This document shows positions 50,501-60,999 of a DNA stretch of 64,000 nt, in pieces (position 1 is the first letter of the stretch; every line of letters begins with the position of its first letter). The stretch is from Corallium rubrum (lineage: Eukaryota > Cnidaria > Anthozoa > Scleralcyonacea > Coralliidae). A program made the position numbers and the translations under genes. The notes beneath the pieces are model-generated. The model was not told the DNA's origin and made no database searches. It saw only the letters and a program-made list of their open reading frames with translations. The DNA lies in assembly GCA_964035015.1 (NCBI GenBank), contig OZ036014.1, positions 5,554,495 to 5,618,494 of the forward strand, given 5' to 3'.

Positions 50501-51285
50501 CTTGGGTACAGGAAAGGATCGAGATTTACGTCACTCTTTGAGGTACTCAAACCGCAATGGCTACAAGGTCTATTTAGGTAATGATCAGGAGGAGAAAGGA
50601 GTTCGAAGATGGCGTCCTAAAGGTTTTGGTGCAAAGAAGAACCTGTTCGAAGGGAAGGAGCCAGTGAAATTCCTTGGTGCGCGTCATATTACAAGCCCTG
50701 TTGCAAAAGAACGTCATACAAAGATTCTGTTTAACAAGCCAAGACCAAAATTGACCTCCAGTGTGAGCCTACCATGTCACCTACATGAAACTGGGAAAAC
50801 ATCAAGGCAGTTCAATGGTCTTGTCGATCGAAAGTTTGCTAGTACTTCAAACATACCTCATGGTAAGTTTGGGAAAATCATGTGTGTCCTTTGTTGACAT
50901 TGTTTTGGTAGTTGCTGTGATACCAGCTTTTGCTTGGTAATTATTATACTTTTTTTTTTGTGAAGGCACTTACTTGGTGAAGGATTTGCCTCATTCTGTC
51001 AAGAACAAACTTGCTGTATTCCTGGATGATCCAGCTAAAGGTCAATGCTGGCGAAAGGTGGCAATCCATTATCGAATCCGTGAAGCAGAAGTCAATGATC
51101 TTGCCTTTGGAGCCTCTCGACACATTTCTGGAAGTGAAACGAAAGCGTTGTTCCACAAATTGGAGTTAAAACAGGCAGACTTAACTGTCCTGGACTTGGT
51201 TGATTATTTACTCAGTGAGAAAGTCAATCGTGACATTCTGAACATGTTGCTACCTTACACATATGTAGGAATAAAATGTGCTTGA
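47581..51285 (+). CDS. Trypsin-like pseudoprotease fused to a death domain (predicted)
   Basis: Model: 47581-48244, 50329-50862, 50966-51285 (TGA); phases close, 505 residues. Residues about 25-220 look like the compact trypsin-like fold of HtrA/FAM111-type proteins: GTGCAVRTGDVF (41-52), a strand HLLISSALVS (61-70) where a catalytic His is expected but absent, and EFPRGAPVLNASYEVVGI (184-201), where the Gly-x-Ser-Gly position reads Pro-Arg-Gly, so the nucleophile Ser is replaced by Arg. It should be catalytically dead. Residues about 222-400 are a basic, Pro/Lys-rich linker. Residues about 405-500 are a death domain (LPHSVKNKLAVFLDDP, CWRKVAIHYRI, LFHKLELKQADLTVLDLVDY, NRDILNMLL). The donor CCAG/GTTTGT at 48245 is weak. 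Without it, exon 1 ends at TAA 48270 as a 229-residue protein, and the death-domain exons need another 5' exon. AATAAA at 51270-51275 overlaps the last codons. Domains are fairly sure; the fusion is an inference. Confidence 0.72.
48271..49929. other. Probable intron, no further exon recognised
   Basis: Between the pseudoprotease exon and the death-domain exons. A G run at about 49840-49852 is the only simple feature. No open frame resembling a known family. Confidence 0.5.
49930..50222. repeat. 25-bp minisatellite, cluster 2
   Basis: About eleven units of the same ACACCAGACTATTTTACTCT repeat as cluster 1 at 22271-23346, with variants CTCTGGCTAA and AGATGATGTTACTC. It lies about 100 bp before exon 50329-50862. 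Confidence 0.95.
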
Positions 51286-51431
51286 TGAATATTCTATAAA
51301 CACACTACTCGCACTCGTACAGCATATAAAATTTAGACCCTTTTATTTTGGGTTTGTGCCACTGTATAGAGAATCTCCAGAAAGAAAAAACATTTTAAAG
51401 AAACCATTTTTAAAGTTGCTGTACTACTCAA

Positions 51432-51698
51432 ATCAGTAGAGCGAGACATGGATGATTTTTTTATCTCTTCCGAAGTGTCAGTTTTATTAACCGCAGATCA
51501 TATTTCAAAGCAATCACGAGGTGTATTCTCATGTGCCACGTGATAAACATCCAATCGTTAACTCGTAACTTATCACGTGGTACATAAGAATACACCTTGT
51601 GGTTGCTTTGAAATTGATCTGCGGTTAATGAAATTGTCGCTTCGGAAGCAATGAAAACATCGTCTATGTCTCGCTCTACTGATTTGAGTAGTAATTGG
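51432..51698. mobile_element. Fold-back element
   Basis: Arms ACTCAAATCAGTAGAGCGAG and TTTCAAAGCAATCACGAGGT, then TATTCTCATGTGCCACGTGA, are mirrored from 51570 to CTCGCTCTACTGATTTGAGT. It lies downstream of the death-domain stop codon, possibly in its 3' UTR. Confidence 0.85.
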
Positions 51699-51779
51699 TA
51701 CATTACATCAATTTGGTGATTTTAATTCTACAATCATGGAATAATTACATTGGGACAACTTGCAGCAATGTTAAGTTAT

Positions 51780-51890
51780 CCTCCTTCCCCCTCCCCCACC
51801 ATACAATGTTGGTTCACATTATGAGGTGTGGGTAAGACCTACCCCCAGGGACCAACATTGCATGGTGGGGGGAAGGGTAGACTTCTGGGG
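51780..51890. repeat. Inverted repeat CTTCCCCC...CACCATACAATGTTGG
   Basis: The left arm CCCCCACCATACAATGTTGG is mirrored by CCAACATTGCATGGTGGGGG. The centre contains GGGTAAGACCTACCCC, a second small palindrome. Confidence 0.7.
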
Positions 51891-52066
51891 GTAGAGGAAG
51901 ACCTGTGATGGTGGTTTGGAGCAGGTGACAGATTTTTTTAAAGAGTTTACGATGCTGTCAGAAATTGCACTCCAATGGAAAATGTCCCAATTAATTAATA
52001 TTCTATGATTGTAGAAGTGATGTTCTGTAGACTATTGTACTAATACAATGAAATACAGTAGAGTAT

Positions 52067-52764
52067 TGCTTTTTAATGACACAAAGTAGTAAACATCGAG
52101 TTTTACGGACCCGAAGGCTCCAATGTTACCCGAGAGCTTTAGCCCGAGGGTGACATTGAAGCCTGAGGGACCGTAAAACTCGATGTTCCTCGAGGCAAAA
52201 GTCAACAAGCGTTTTGTTATATACCAAAGACTTTTAAAATACAAAATACCAAGTTGACTCGAAACTTACAAAAGGCAAAAAGACTTACCAAAACACTTTG
52301 ACTTTGTCTTCGTAAATTCAATTCAACTAAACAAATACACCAGACTCAACAAGTACAAAGAACAGCTTTAAATTTATCCAGGTTTTCTTCAGACCTTCTT
52401 TGAAGAGATGTATAGATATTCTTTCCTCTGGAAAATGGACTATTTCGTACCAAACAAGCTCGAAACAGCTCTTGTTTTCAAAATGTTCCGAAAAGTCCAA
52501 AGTTCTTGATCTGATGCAATAATCATTGTGTATTCACGTGAACAACGCATGGTTAAAGCTGACGTCAGAGGGAAACATTGCACTGTTTCCTTCTTCGTTG
52601 TTGACGTCAGAGGGAAACAGTACAATGTTTCCCTCGGCAGAAAGAAACATTGAGTTTGTTGAACAACACGTGACCATGATTTGACCAATAGGATTTCAAC
52701 TTTGGCAAACGAAAGTCTTTGGTATATAACAATGCTTTTTAATGACACAAAGTAGTAAACATTT
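52067..52764. mobile_element. Insertion bounded by a ~32-bp direct repeat
   Basis: TGCTTTTTAATGACACAAAG followed by TAGTAAACAT occurs at about 52067-52098 and again at about 52733-52764. Between them, GTTATATACCAAAGACTTT (52218) and AAAGTCTTTGGTATATAAC (52709) are inverted, and a palindrome at 52096-52186 reads ATCGAGTTTTACGG...CCGTAAAACTCGAT. GACGTCAGAGGGAAACA is also duplicated near 52561 and 52603. Mechanism uncertain. Confidence 0.65.
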
Positions 52765-52943
52765 TGTGGGAAGCACATTTTAACCTAAGGAGTACTGTAA
52801 TTCTTGTTTTAATATATTTTTCCAGCAGCTTATTTTGTTATTAATAAGTATGCTGTGTGCAGTATCCTCATGCAGGCTGTAGAAAGTTGAAAATTTGTCT
52901 TAAAGGTTCTAAACAGTCAACATCTATAATTTCAGCCTTAAGT

Positions 52944-53206
52944 ACTTACAGTTGATTTCACATCACTTTTCTAGTTTTCACCATGCATTGCGAAGTTCAT
53001 TGGGAAGTTCAGATATTTGTTTGGAAGTTTGGAATTACATGTACGTTGCCAAGGTTGAAAAATGATGCAATCAAATTGCGAGCTTGGATCAAAGCTCATT
53101 ATGATTGGATAGTTCTTCAATGTTAGCAATGTAATTCCAAACTTTTGAATGAATATCTGAACTTTGCAACCCACAGTGGAAAAGAGATGTGATAACAACT
53201 GTAAGT
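52944..53206. mobile_element. Fold-back family D, copy 2
   Basis: Ends ACTTACAGTTGATTT and ATAACAACTGTAAGT; the arms carry TTGCGAAGTTCATTGGGAAG and GTTGCCAAGGTTGAAAAATG with inverse partners. Same layout as copy 1 at 5030-5289, with many substitutions. Confidence 0.78.
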
Positions 53207-54212
53207 AACAGCTAGTTGCTATTTCACAGTTGTGCATAATAGTGTTGTGAGTTTCTTTGAGTTGCGATCCTTCCAGTGCAATTTGTAATATTTTAAACAA
53301 AAACGTGTGTGTTGGCTAATTCTAGGATCCTTTGAGAGTCTATAAATGGGAAAGTTGAGGCAGTTATTTTATTTAGTCAGCTGAATTTTAGAACAGTTTG
53401 TGTATTTTTAAAATTGTATTTTCCTTTTAAGAACTGTTTTTGAAGAACTGATTATGCATAGATGTATGCATTAGTAACATTTTAGTCTGATAAATATGTA
53501 ATTTGCAGTTAAATTATTAACTTAAATTAGGTTTAATGAGAAACCGTTGTATTCCTGTTGCAAATATTTGTTCTATGCTGTTTGTTGACCAGTTTTACTT
53601 TGTACTGTCAAAATAAATAGCACTGGTAAAGCATTTTTTTAGTCTTTCATTTTTCTTTATTGGCTTAGAACACTATAAACTGCCTTAAGGCTGTCTTGGA
53701 TGAGTAAAAATAATTGTCGGGTATTTAGAGAGTAAAGTATTAAAAGGGCTGTTTTTTTCTGGTGAATTGCAGGAATGGGTCATCCATTGTGGTGATAATT
53801 GAAACACTTCATGACTGTAAGTTGTTTTCCACAATTTACATAATTCTCCCTTATATTTCAGAATTATTCTTGGAAAAACGTGTGACATTTTTCATGATTT
53901 TCTAAGTTCTGTTGAAGTGAGTCAACCAAAAAAATGTTGATAAAATTTTGAACGTGTATATTTACAGACTGCCTTGAGAAACAATTAGAACAGCTGTTTT
54001 CTGTAATTAGTCAATCAGATTACTCTATTTTGTATCATTATTCATGGCGTAATAAAACCTAAATTTTATTTTTAAAATTATTTTGTTGGAGTGAAAATCA
54101 ACGTTGATCTCTTCACCCCCCCCCACCCCCCCCCCCACCCCCTCCCTCCCTCCCTACGCACCGCTAGAACTCGCGCGAGTTGAAACCTGGGCACTAACTT
54201 TCACTTGTCAAA
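53207..54212. other. No gene recognised
   Basis: AT-rich. AATAAA at about 53613 could serve as a distal polyadenylation signal for the upstream gene, but the distance makes this speculative. A C-rich run lies at 54115-54154. Confidence 0.4.
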
Positions 54213-54418
54213 ATGGCGCTTCTTTTCAAACTTCAAGGCCGCTTTGGTCGTTTAAGAATTGTTGTATATCTTGGAAAGGAACTGGAAAAGTTAAAGGCAC
54301 ATCAAGAAAATATAACAATGAATGCTTTGTGGCGACAACGATATGTTCAGCTAGACCTTCCACACTTTTCTGTCGACTGCAGACACAAGCGACTGATTCA
54401 AGCGAGATGCCAGAAAGG
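54213..54418 (+). CDS. Doubtful first coding exon (hypothetical)
   Basis: An ATG in the common animal start context (AAAATGGCG) opens a 69-residue stretch, MALLFKLQGRFGRL...RLIQARCQKG, that reaches a possible donor AAAG/GTTTGT. The N-terminus is basic with no acidic residue for 22 positions, which could be a mitochondrial targeting sequence. No family is recognised and no second exon was found before the minisatellite at 54690. It may be a chance frame; it runs open to 54479. Confidence 0.25.
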
Positions 54419-54689
54419 TTTGTTTAATGTTAAAGAAACATATTTTATAAAATGTGAAAGAACGAAGGTGGGAAGATAGGAGAAAATGTTTGCGAGGAGC
54501 TTGCCTGTAGTTTTTTAAAAGCTGTATATGTGCTGGCGGTCTGGGAATTTATTTATTAATATTTTGACTCATTGACTGTCTGGGAGAAACATTGTTTACT
54601 GGAAGGCTGGAAATCCCGAATGCTGCAGTATTTTTAACATTATTTAATTAAAGAATGAATGTTGTTCACATTGGTGTGCAGTACTTACT

Positions 54690-56545
54690 GTGTTTACAAA
54701 GTACAGCACAACATTGTTCATAAAGTGCAACACAACATTATCTATGTTGTGTAGCACAATATTGTTTAATACAGTTGCCAACACCGTTCATTGTTTACAG
54801 TTGGCAGCACAACGTTCACAGTTGACAACACAACATTGTTTACAGTTGACAACACAACATTGTTTACAGTTGACGGCACAACATTGTTCACAGTTGACAG
54901 CACAACATTGTTCACAGTTCACAGCACAGCATTGTTCACAGTTCACAGCACAACATTGTTCACACTTCACAGTTGTTACAGTTGACAGCACAACATTGTT
55001 CACGATTGACAACACAATATTGTTTACAGTTGACAACAACATTGTTTACAGTTGGCAACACAGCATTGTTTACAGTTGGCAACACAACATTGTTCACAGT
55101 TAGCAACACAACACTGTTTACAGTTGCCAACACAATATTGTTTACAATTGCCAATGCAACATTGTTTACAGTTGACAGCACAACATTGTTTACAGTTGAC
55201 AGCACAACATTGTTTACAGTTACCAACACAATATTGTTTACAGTTGACAGCACAACATTGTTTACAGTTGCCAACACAATATTGTTTACAGTTGCTAGCA
55301 CGACATTGTTTACAGTTACCAACACAATATTGTTTACAGTTGTCAGCACAACATTGTTTACAGTTGCCAACACAATATTGTTTACAGTTGCCAACACAAT
55401 ATTGTTTACAGTTGCCAGCACAATATTGTTTACAGTTGACAGCACAATATTGTTTACAGTTGCCAACACAATATTGTTTACAGTTGGCAGCACGTCATTG
55501 TTTACAGTTGTCAGCACAACATTGTTTACAGTTGACAGCACAATATTGTTTACAGTTGACAGCACAATATTGTTTACAGTTGCCAACACAATATTGTTTA
55601 CAGTTGCCAACACAATATTGTTTACAGTTGGCAGCACGTCATTGTCAGTTTACAGTTGTCAGCACAACATTGTTTACAGTTGCCAACACAATATTGTTTA
55701 CAGTTGTCAGCACAACATTGTTTACAGTTGCCAACACAATATTGTTTACAGTTGCCAACACAATATTGTTTACAGTTGGCAGCACAATATTGTTTACAGT
55801 TGACAGCACAGTATTGTTTACAGTTGCCAACACAGTATTGTTTACAGTTGGCAGCACGTCATTGTTTACAGTTGTCAGCACAACATTGTTTACAGTTGAC
55901 AGCACAATATTGTTTACAGTTGACAGCACAATATTGTTTACAGTTGCCAACACAATATTGTTTACAGTTGCCAACACAATATTGTTTACAGTTGGCAGCA
56001 CGTCATTGTCAGTTTACAGTTGTCAGCACAACATTGTTTACAGTTGCCAACACAATATTGTTTACAGTTGCTAGCACAACACTGTTTACAGTTACCAACA
56101 CAATATTGTTTACAGTTGACAGCACAACATTGTTTACAGTTGACAGCACAATATTGTTTACAGTTGCCAACACAATATTGTTTACAGTTGGCAGCACGTC
56201 ATTGTTTACAGTTGGCAGCACAACATTGTTTACAGTTGTCAGCACAAGATTGTTTACAGTTGCCAACACAGTATTGTTTACAGTTGGCAGCACGTCATTG
56301 TTTACAGTTGTCAGCACAAGATTGTTTACAGTTGCCAACACAGTATTGTTTACAGTTGACAGCACGGCATTGTTTACAGTTGCCAACACAGCATTGTTAA
56401 CGGTTGGCAGCACAACACTCTTCACAGTTGGTAGCGCAACATAGTTCACAGTTGACAACACAACATTGTTCACAGTTCACAGCACAACATTGTTCACAGT
56501 TGACAGCACAACATTGTTCACGGTTGACAGTACAACATTGTACTG
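54690..56545. repeat. 24-bp minisatellite ACAATATTGTTTACAGTTGC + CAAC
   Basis: About 75 units. Two main unit types, CCAACACAATATTGTTTACA and (GA/GT)CAGCACAACATTGTTTACA with GTTG linkers, alternate in higher-order blocks; a roughly 380-bp block starting near 55480 recurs near 55850. The edges use the TTCACAG variant instead of TTTACAG. AATATT and AACATTGTT make short palindromes in each unit. Frames on both strands are artefacts. Confidence 0.97.
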
Positions 56546-56640
56546 TACTGTATACTGTATACTGTATACTGTATACTGTATACTGTATACTGTATACTGT
56601 ATACTGTATACTGTATACTGTATACAGTATACAGTATACG
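56546..56640. repeat. (TATACTG)n heptanucleotide tract
   Basis: About eleven TACTGTA units at the end of the 24-bp minisatellite, closing with inverted ACAGTATACAG units so the tract can fold on itself. It is flanked by GTTGACAGTACAACATTGT on both sides. Confidence 0.95.
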
Positions 56641-56700
56641 GTTGACAGTACAACATTGTTCACAGTTGGCAGCACAGCATTTTTAACAGTTGGCAGAACT

Positions 56701-57306
56701 TGAGAGCACGACACAACATTGTTAACGCTGCACCACACCTTTTAAAACCGCGTGTTATACGTTTTACGTTTTTTTTCCACGCATGGATACACGTGCCATC
56801 GACGTCTGACGCTTACACCAAGCGGTCAGCGGTATTTTTACCAGCGATTTTCAGAACTCGAAGTGCCGTCTTTCGTTTCCGTGTCTGTCTACTCCACTTG
56901 CCGTGTGCTCGTACGTCTCATACCCCAAATTCACTCCTTGGCTAAACTTTGGTTGAAGCCAAAACTGATAAGCTTCCCGCGAATTTAAATATTAAAAAAT
57001 CCCTTGTAATCACACATCTCGGTAAGACAGCCAGGGGTGTTTATTTTTAAAATTTCATGGCCATCTATTAAATGATGAATGAAGTGTTGGCAAGGGACAA
57101 AATAAGATCCTATTCACAGTCTTCACTACCGAATCCGCGTGTAGCGAAGACCTGAATTGAGCCTTGTTTCACAGCGTTAACTTCCGCAATTCTTCATCAG
57201 TTTTTGAAAAATTCTTCCTCAGAGCTGGATCGTTGACTTCTCGCTTTGACCAAAAGGCGGGATTCTGCATAATCTGCACGGCTGTGTAGTGTCTCTTCGA
57301 ATTAAG
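56701..57306. other. Spacer and 5' region of the coiled-coil gene
   Basis: No gene recognised. This should contain the promoter of the gene starting at 57307; no core promoter motif is obvious. Confidence 0.4.
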
Positions 57307-58059
57307 ATGAATTTGTGGCGTCGCTCTAAATCTTGGTTTCAGGAAGGTTTCTCGGCGCAAACGAAAGAAATCTTCGAGCCTCAAGACTTCCTTCGGCAAG
57401 AGAAGGAAATTCTGAACAAAAAATACGAGAGAGAAAGGAAAATTTTGAGCAAACATTATCATCAACAGCTGCTCGAAGCCAAGTTAAGATTTGACATGGA
57501 GTCACGTCGCTTAGACGACGAACATAATCAATTGAAAACTGATGCGGCAAGGGACGGGAAAGAGAACTGTCCTGAAGATTTTTTAACACTAGCGAAGAAG
57601 ACTATGGAGAACGATGGACTGGAATGGGATCCTTCGGACGATCTGAAGAGTTACAGCGAAGACGAAGTAAGCGATAGCTGGAGTCTTCAGACCGATCTGT
57701 CTCGGCGAAGTTCTTCGGTTTTGAGCCGTGCTCAGTTCGATGATATAGAATCCTGTGACAGTGCTTATCACTCGTTGTCCTTTGAGTTACAAAAAAAGAT
57801 TCTTCCCGACGAAGGAACTCGCACAATAGGCCTAGGAATAACCAGCTATCAACACACAGACGTCGAAAGAAAAGTGGAACAACTCCGATTGACCATACGA
57901 CAGGAAGTTGTTAAAGAATGCGAAGAAAAGTTTCGCCAGGAACGGAATTTTCTTTACTCCATCATCGACGAGTTGGAAGAAAATGTATCGTTGCTTAGGA
58001 AACAGAAAGAGGATATTGTAACAATATTTGAGGCTGGGGATAAAAGACTTCAAAATTAA
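57307..58059 (+). CDS. Intronless coiled-coil protein with KEN motif
   Basis: 250 residues from the ATG at 57307; an in-frame GTG upstream is not a credible animal start. Charged heptad-like helices at about 22-75 (DFLRQEKEILNKKYERERKI...) and 185-240 (VERKVEQLRLTIRQEVVKEC...) predict two coiled coils. They flank an acidic, Ser-rich middle (DPSDDLKSYSEDEVSDSW, DLSRRSSSVLSRAQ). KENCPED at 85-91 fits the APC/C KEN-box pattern with an acid at +6, and DSAYHS (151-156) resembles a DSGxxS phosphodegron with Ala for Gly. These suggest a cytoskeletal or cell-cycle protein with regulated turnover, but that is only motif inference. No signal peptide or membrane segment. I do not recognise the family. 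The composition and length argue that the frame is real. Confidence 0.75.
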   Translation: MNLWRRSKSWFQEGFSAQTKEIFEPQDFLRQEKEILNKKYERERKILSKHYHQQLLEAKLRFDMESRRLDDEHNQLKTDAARDGKENCPEDFLTLAKKTMENDGLEWDPSDDLKSYSEDEVSDSWSLQTDLSRRSSSVLSRAQFDDIESCDSAYHSLSFELQKKILPDEGTRTIGLGITSYQHTDVERKVEQLRLTIRQEVVKECEEKFRQERNFLYSIIDELEENVSLLRKQKEDIVTIFEAGDKRLQN

Positions 58060-58060
58060 A
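58055..58060 (+). terminator. ATTAAA polyadenylation signal overlapping the stop codon
   Basis: ATTAAA overlaps the TAA of the coiled-coil gene and is followed within 30 bases by a G/T-rich stretch (TTATGTTTTGTCTTGTTTTT), as expected for a cleavage/polyadenylation site. This would give a very short 3' UTR. Confidence 0.45.
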
Positions 58061-58189
58061 ACAAAAGTTATGTTTTGTCTTGTTTTTTTTGAGTACTCTA
58101 CATAAACACAGAAGAATATCAAAAATAACTAGCCAGTATTTCCATGAGTTTCTCACACTGCTGAAGTCAACAGAAAAATCTGTTTATTG

Positions 58190-58262
58190 GAGTAAGATTT
58201 GAACTCACGCCTTCGTAGACCCTCCCTCTACGTCTACGACTCTATACCAACAAACGAGTCTA
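58190..58262 (-). ncRNA. tRNA-like sequence (pseudogene or SINE head)
   Basis: On the minus strand a D-arm/A-box-like GTTGGTATAGAG, an anticodon stem GTAGAC/GTCTAC with an enlarged loop, and a perfect T arm GTGAG-TTCAAAT-CTTAC can be drawn. The oversized anticodon loop argues against a functional tRNA. The adjacent GACGTTTCGAGCAGAGCTCT (58366) is a motif seen in dispersed repeats, so a tRNA-derived SINE is likely. Confidence 0.5.
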
Positions 58263-58419
58263 CTATAAGAACATGTAAAGTAGATCGTGTGTAGACTGCA
58301 GTGTTGTGGATAGAGCAAAGCGAAAAGGTGCTGAACTGCTGTAATTTTTGGAATGAAATACTGACGTTTCGAGCAGAGCTCTTTATCAGAGTAAAATGTA
58401 ACATCTAATTTACACAAAT

Positions 58420-59984
58420 CTATGTCGATTCCATATTGTACTCTCGAGAGCTCAACTGGTATAAGGTGACGGATTGATGTTCTTAAAATGCCATTCGAGT
58501 CAACAATTCTTTCCGTTGATTTTGGTTAAAAAGAAGAAACTGATGACATTTTCTTTTTTAGTTTTTCTGAAAATAATTCAGAAACAACTATCAAAGGAGC
58601 CACGTAGAACTTAACAAAAAATATAATTTTAATTTTAATATAATTATAAGTTTCCCTTTGTTTCGTAAAAGACGTTGTCCAATATAGTTTAAAGGGAATG
58701 GGGATTAAAAAAATAGAATTATAAGTGATCTTTGCATGGGTTCTGCGAGTTTCTCAATTCATACTTTAAAAGCTAAGATTTATATGTAAAGTTTAAAGAA
58801 AATCGGGGGTTAGGAATTATACTAATAAATTAATAGTGGGTAATAATATAAAGGAAAAAATACTAATTTTGTTTACGTATACTGAATATGAAAGTCTGAG
58901 CGTAATTTATTTCAGTCTAGCAAAGTAAACTTTTAAAATCTAATTTTGAGATTTTTGAACTGATTATAACTATATAATTCACGGGTGGTCATTATAGCGG
59001 CGAAGTCGAAACGTCAAATTTGTTTAGCTTTATTTAACCGTGTGTTCAGTTTTTAACGAATTTTTAAGTAGACGGCAAATGTTTGATGTGTTATTGCTAC
59101 AATAAGACTAAATTAATCTGTCGATCTGCGAACAATCTTTTTTTGTTTGATATTGGAATGGCACAGCCATATAGTGTTGAACAAACAATGTCCACACCAA
59201 TTAGAATGACTGTTGTCTGGAAATAACACCCCCTCTCCCCCACCCACACCAGCTGAACTCCGGTATATACTGGTTCATTGCTTTTAACAGCGACACGGTG
59301 ACTGCAAGGTTTTAAGAATAGCGACGCAATTCAAAAGCGAGATTTCTCCGACAAACCACAAGATTTTGCCGACAAAAGATAATAGTTTTGCGACATATAC
59401 GAAAAGTGATCATATGTAATGTATGTATTTCGTACGTCAAAAACATCTGAAATGTAAAGTGTTGTTATAGTTCTTGCTGTACAAGCTGTCGTTAAAACTG
59501 TGTTATTACTCAGAAAAAACTCTCAGCTCAGAACGAGACTCGAACTGAACCACAATCTTCTGAATGCTATACAGATTTGAATAGAGTGGGTGTGTTTTTT
59601 TTACCAAGAATTTGTATGATTACGATTTACGACGTGTTTCCAAAATCTAATGTACATTTAATATAAGCCTCCTCCGCAGGCAACTCTCTGTTGATTTTAT
59701 ACAAAAATAGCGCGGAAGGTTTGCTTCTTTTTGTCCCTTGAGTTGCTCATACCGCTTGCGAAATGGTAAAGGATCGGAATACATGAAGGTAATACACGAA
59801 TAAAAATGCGAAAACATGGCTAATAGGTTACCAGTTTTCTAGACAAATTTACCAAATATTTCCTGTCAGTAAAACGCCTTGCCGCGTGCGTATCGAATGT
59901 CCAAAAAATATATATCAGTTCCGCCGCAATTGTTTTTGTCTAGCCTATACGTCGAAGTTTTATTTGTGCCGCTAGAGGGAAATT
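58420..59984. other. No gene recognised
   Basis: AT-rich non-coding sequence with no repeat unit, RNA or exon that I can support. Confidence 0.45.
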
Positions 59985-60009
59985 ATGTGCGTAAATTTTA
60001 GCGTATTTT

Positions 60010-60072
60010 ACGACCCTCGACCAACTACCCTCGACCCTCGACTTGCAACCCTCGACACTCGACCCTCGACCA
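60010..60072. repeat. Short CCCTCGAC repeat
   Basis: Six or so imperfect copies of ACCCTCGAC separated by 0-8 bases. Confidence 0.8.
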
Positions 60073-60116
60073 AAACCCAAACTCGTTCAAATTTCGTTCA
60101 ACACCATTCAACAGGG

Positions 60117-60206
60117 GTGGCCAAACGCTTTCAACATGTTGAATCACAGTTGAATTCAACATTGTTGAACGATGTTGAATGAAATGTTGAAAGCGTTTGG
60201 CCAGGC
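60117..60206. mobile_element. Small hairpin element with GTTGAA motifs
   Basis: About 90 bp with TIRs TGGCCAAACGCTTTCAACAT and ATGTTGAAAGCGTTTGGCCA. The centre has four GTTGAA/TTCAAC motifs that pair with each other. Confidence 0.85.
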
Positions 60207-60370
60207 CTTTCGAGATATTTCATTCCTGTCCAAGGGCTTCCCCAGAGGTGAATAAAATCATCTGGCGTTAGCCAGAATAAAATACTAAAGACCAATTCAG
60301 ACAGGAAAGAGTTAGAGAGATAGTTTATAACTCATTCCTGTCCGAGAACTTCCCCAGAAGTGAAGCCAAT
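60207..60370. mobile_element. Family P relative with the TCTGGCGTTAGCCAGA core
   Basis: CATTCCTGTCC...GACAGGAA ends enclose ATCTGGCGTTAGCCAGAATA, the same palindromic core and the same trailing AAATACTAAAGAC as the elements at 36750-36963. A second, partial unit begins near 60335. Confidence 0.78.
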
Positions 60371-60726
60371 ATTTAATCTGAAATTGACGAGTTGACCCCT
60401 TAAACATCAAAGCATTGTATAAGAACATTGTGTATGACATTTCTTCTTTGCTAAAATTAAGTGTAGGTTATAAATCTTTTATATAATTGCTTTTACGTGG
60501 GCAGGAATGGAAATCTCTCTGCGGTAATGAAGCACTAGGGGAGGTGGGGGTATATTGCAAGTTAGGTTTACTGATTGGCTACCCAGCTAATGGTTTTTTA
60601 ATGTGTGAAGTTTGTGTGATTGACCATAGTAAGATATTGTGGTTAGACTGTGGGATGATCTATATCCAACCAGAATTATCTGGCAATCATTTTGGATTTT
60701 TAATCTTTGAGCCAGGTGATAAGTTT

Positions 60727-60985
60727 CAGTACAGTACAGTACAGTACAGTACAGTACAGTACAGTACAGTACAGTACAGTACAGTAGAGTACAGTACAGT
60801 AGAGTACAGTACAGTACAGTACAGTACAGTACAGTACAGTACAGTACAGTACAGTACAGTACAGTACAGTACAATACAGTACAGTACAGTACAGTACAGT
60901 ACAGTACAGTACAGTACAGTACAGTACAGTACAGTACAGTACAGTACAGTACAGTACAGTATAGTACAGTACAGCACAGCATAGC
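60727..60985. repeat. (ACAGT)n pentanucleotide array, copy 2
   Basis: About 50 ACAGT units with a few AGAGT, ACAAT and ATAGT variants and ACAGC at the right end. Same unit as 32407-32602. Confidence 0.97.
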
Positions 60986-60999
60986 ACAGCACAGCAGTA

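Noticed and set aside
54690-56473. Frames of up to 340 codons on both strands with FTVANTIL/QLPTQYCL periodicity
   Set aside because: The 24-bp unit is a multiple of three and lacks stops, so frames persist. No non-repetitive domain or start context.
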